From Lysinibacillus cavernae (GTDB lineage Bacteria > Bacillota > Bacilli > Bacillales_A > Planococcaceae), in contig NZ_WMEF01000001.1 of NCBI RefSeq assembly GCF_009724685.1, forward strand, positions 186,001 through 250,000: a stretch of DNA of 64,000 bases, given 5' to 3'. The position numbers and the translations under genes are program-made. The notes under the pieces were generated by a model. That model was not told the DNA's origin and made no database searches. It worked only from the letters and a program-made list of their open reading frames with translations. Shown here piece after piece: positions 63,693 through 64,000 of the stretch. How positions within the stretch are numbered: the stretch's first letter is position 1; every line of letters starts with the position of its first letter.

Positions 63693-64000
63693 ATGGCATT
63701 ACTGAGAGGTAAAGAAAGCTACTTATTGCTCGTCACAACTTTGATGCTATCAATAATCGGCATTATTTTCGTCTATTCTGCAGGTACCTATTGGAGTGCT
63801 GTTCATTATAGTGGAAAAATGCCGTTTTATATGAAGCAAAGCGTATACTTTGTGGTAGCCATTGTCGTGTTTTTAATCACGATTCGATTAAATATTTTGA
63901 GAGAGCAGTCCTTTTGGAAAATGGCCTATATATTTTCGTTAGTTTTACTCGTTCTCGTATTGATTCCAGGTATTGGTCTTGTGCGAAATGGTTCTCAAAG
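63693..64000 (+). CDS. spoVE: SpoVE/FtsW family protein, N-terminal part (cut by window edge)
   Basis: From ATG 63693 an open frame runs to the window edge (about 102 codons). It has four or more hydrophobic segments and the SEDS-type start GKESYLLLVTTLMLS, then IIFVYSAGTYWSA. Its place after murD is that of spoVE in B. subtilis. The GGAAGG before the ATG is too close to be ideal, so the start could be slightly downstream. It is the second SEDS protein of the window, after ftsW. Confidence 0.85.
   Translation, partial: MALLRGKESYLLLVTTLMLSIIGIIFVYSAGTYWSAVHYSGKMPFYMKQSVYFVVAIVVFLITIRLNILREQSFWKMAYIFSLVLLVLVLIPGIGLVRNGSQ

Overview
The window is a chromosomal segment of an AT-rich, endospore-forming Firmicute. 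Nearly every block has the gene content and order of the Bacillus subtilis chromosome (hisZGDB beside yvoF-ppaX-lgt-hprK; yhfH-lplJ-yhfL; ylaI-ylaN-ftsW-pycA-cta; ylbC to ylbO; bshC-mraZ-rsmH-ftsL-pbpB-spoVD-mraY-murD-spoVE). The blocks are joined differently from B. subtilis, and murE has left the division and cell-wall (dcw) cluster. This points to the Lysinibacillus/Planococcaceae side of the Bacillales. The genus is inferred from gene order and protein character, not proven. No tRNA, rRNA, CRISPR array or prophage was seen.

Layout. 1-3288 (minus strand): start of the histidine operon hisZ-hisG-hisD-hisB with a good sigma-A promoter. 3289-3964: an AT-rich control region with a cluster of Fur/PerR-like boxes in front of a 67-residue four-cysteine protein I do not recognise. 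4060-7071 (minus): acyltransferase, ppaX, lgt, hprK, the carbon-regulation and lipoprotein block. 7214-12440 (minus): cytochrome c-551, YitT protein, EAL-HDOD protein, DedA protein, fatty acyl-CoA ligase. 12583-17402 (minus): a five-gene Bce-type peptide-sensing and detoxification module with an unusual extra gene. 17503-18765: lplJ and yhfH. 18766-20193: a gene-poor scar with three diverged interspersed repeats and an internally deleted IS1182-like transposase, flanked by a perfect 17-bp inverted repeat. 20194-26998: ylaI, a hypothetical gene, ylaN, ftsW, pycA, and a TetR regulator with a small membrane protein. 27054-34926: the caa3 oxidase region, ctaA divergent from ctaB-ctaC-ctaD-ctaE-ctaF, then ctaG and a DUF420 gene. 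34941-54942: the ylb region, with a relocated murE, ricF, rsmD, coaD, ylbJ, ylbL, tmcAL, rpmF, gerR, panE and bshC. 55197-64000: the dcw cluster from mraZ into spoVE, cut by the window edge.

How the genes fit together. hprK, ppaX and lgt link carbon control, pyrophosphate recycling and lipoprotein maturation; three window proteins (CtaC, CccB and perhaps others) carry lipoprotein signals. The cta genes encode a complete caa3 oxidase with its heme A pathway. The dcw block supplies septal peptidoglycan synthesis (FtsL, PBP2B), the sporulation pair SpoVD/SpoVE, and precursor enzymes MraY and MurD.

The most interesting point is murE. It is missing between spoVD and mraY and sits alone at 38003-39475. 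Its substrate-pocket motifs are DNPR and GKGHE, which fit meso-diaminopimelate, and the sequence before it fits a mother-cell sporulation promoter (sigma-K-like). Lysinibacillus and its relatives are known for lysine-type vegetative walls and a diaminopimelate-containing spore cortex, so this gene may be the cortex-specific ligase. That last step is inference.
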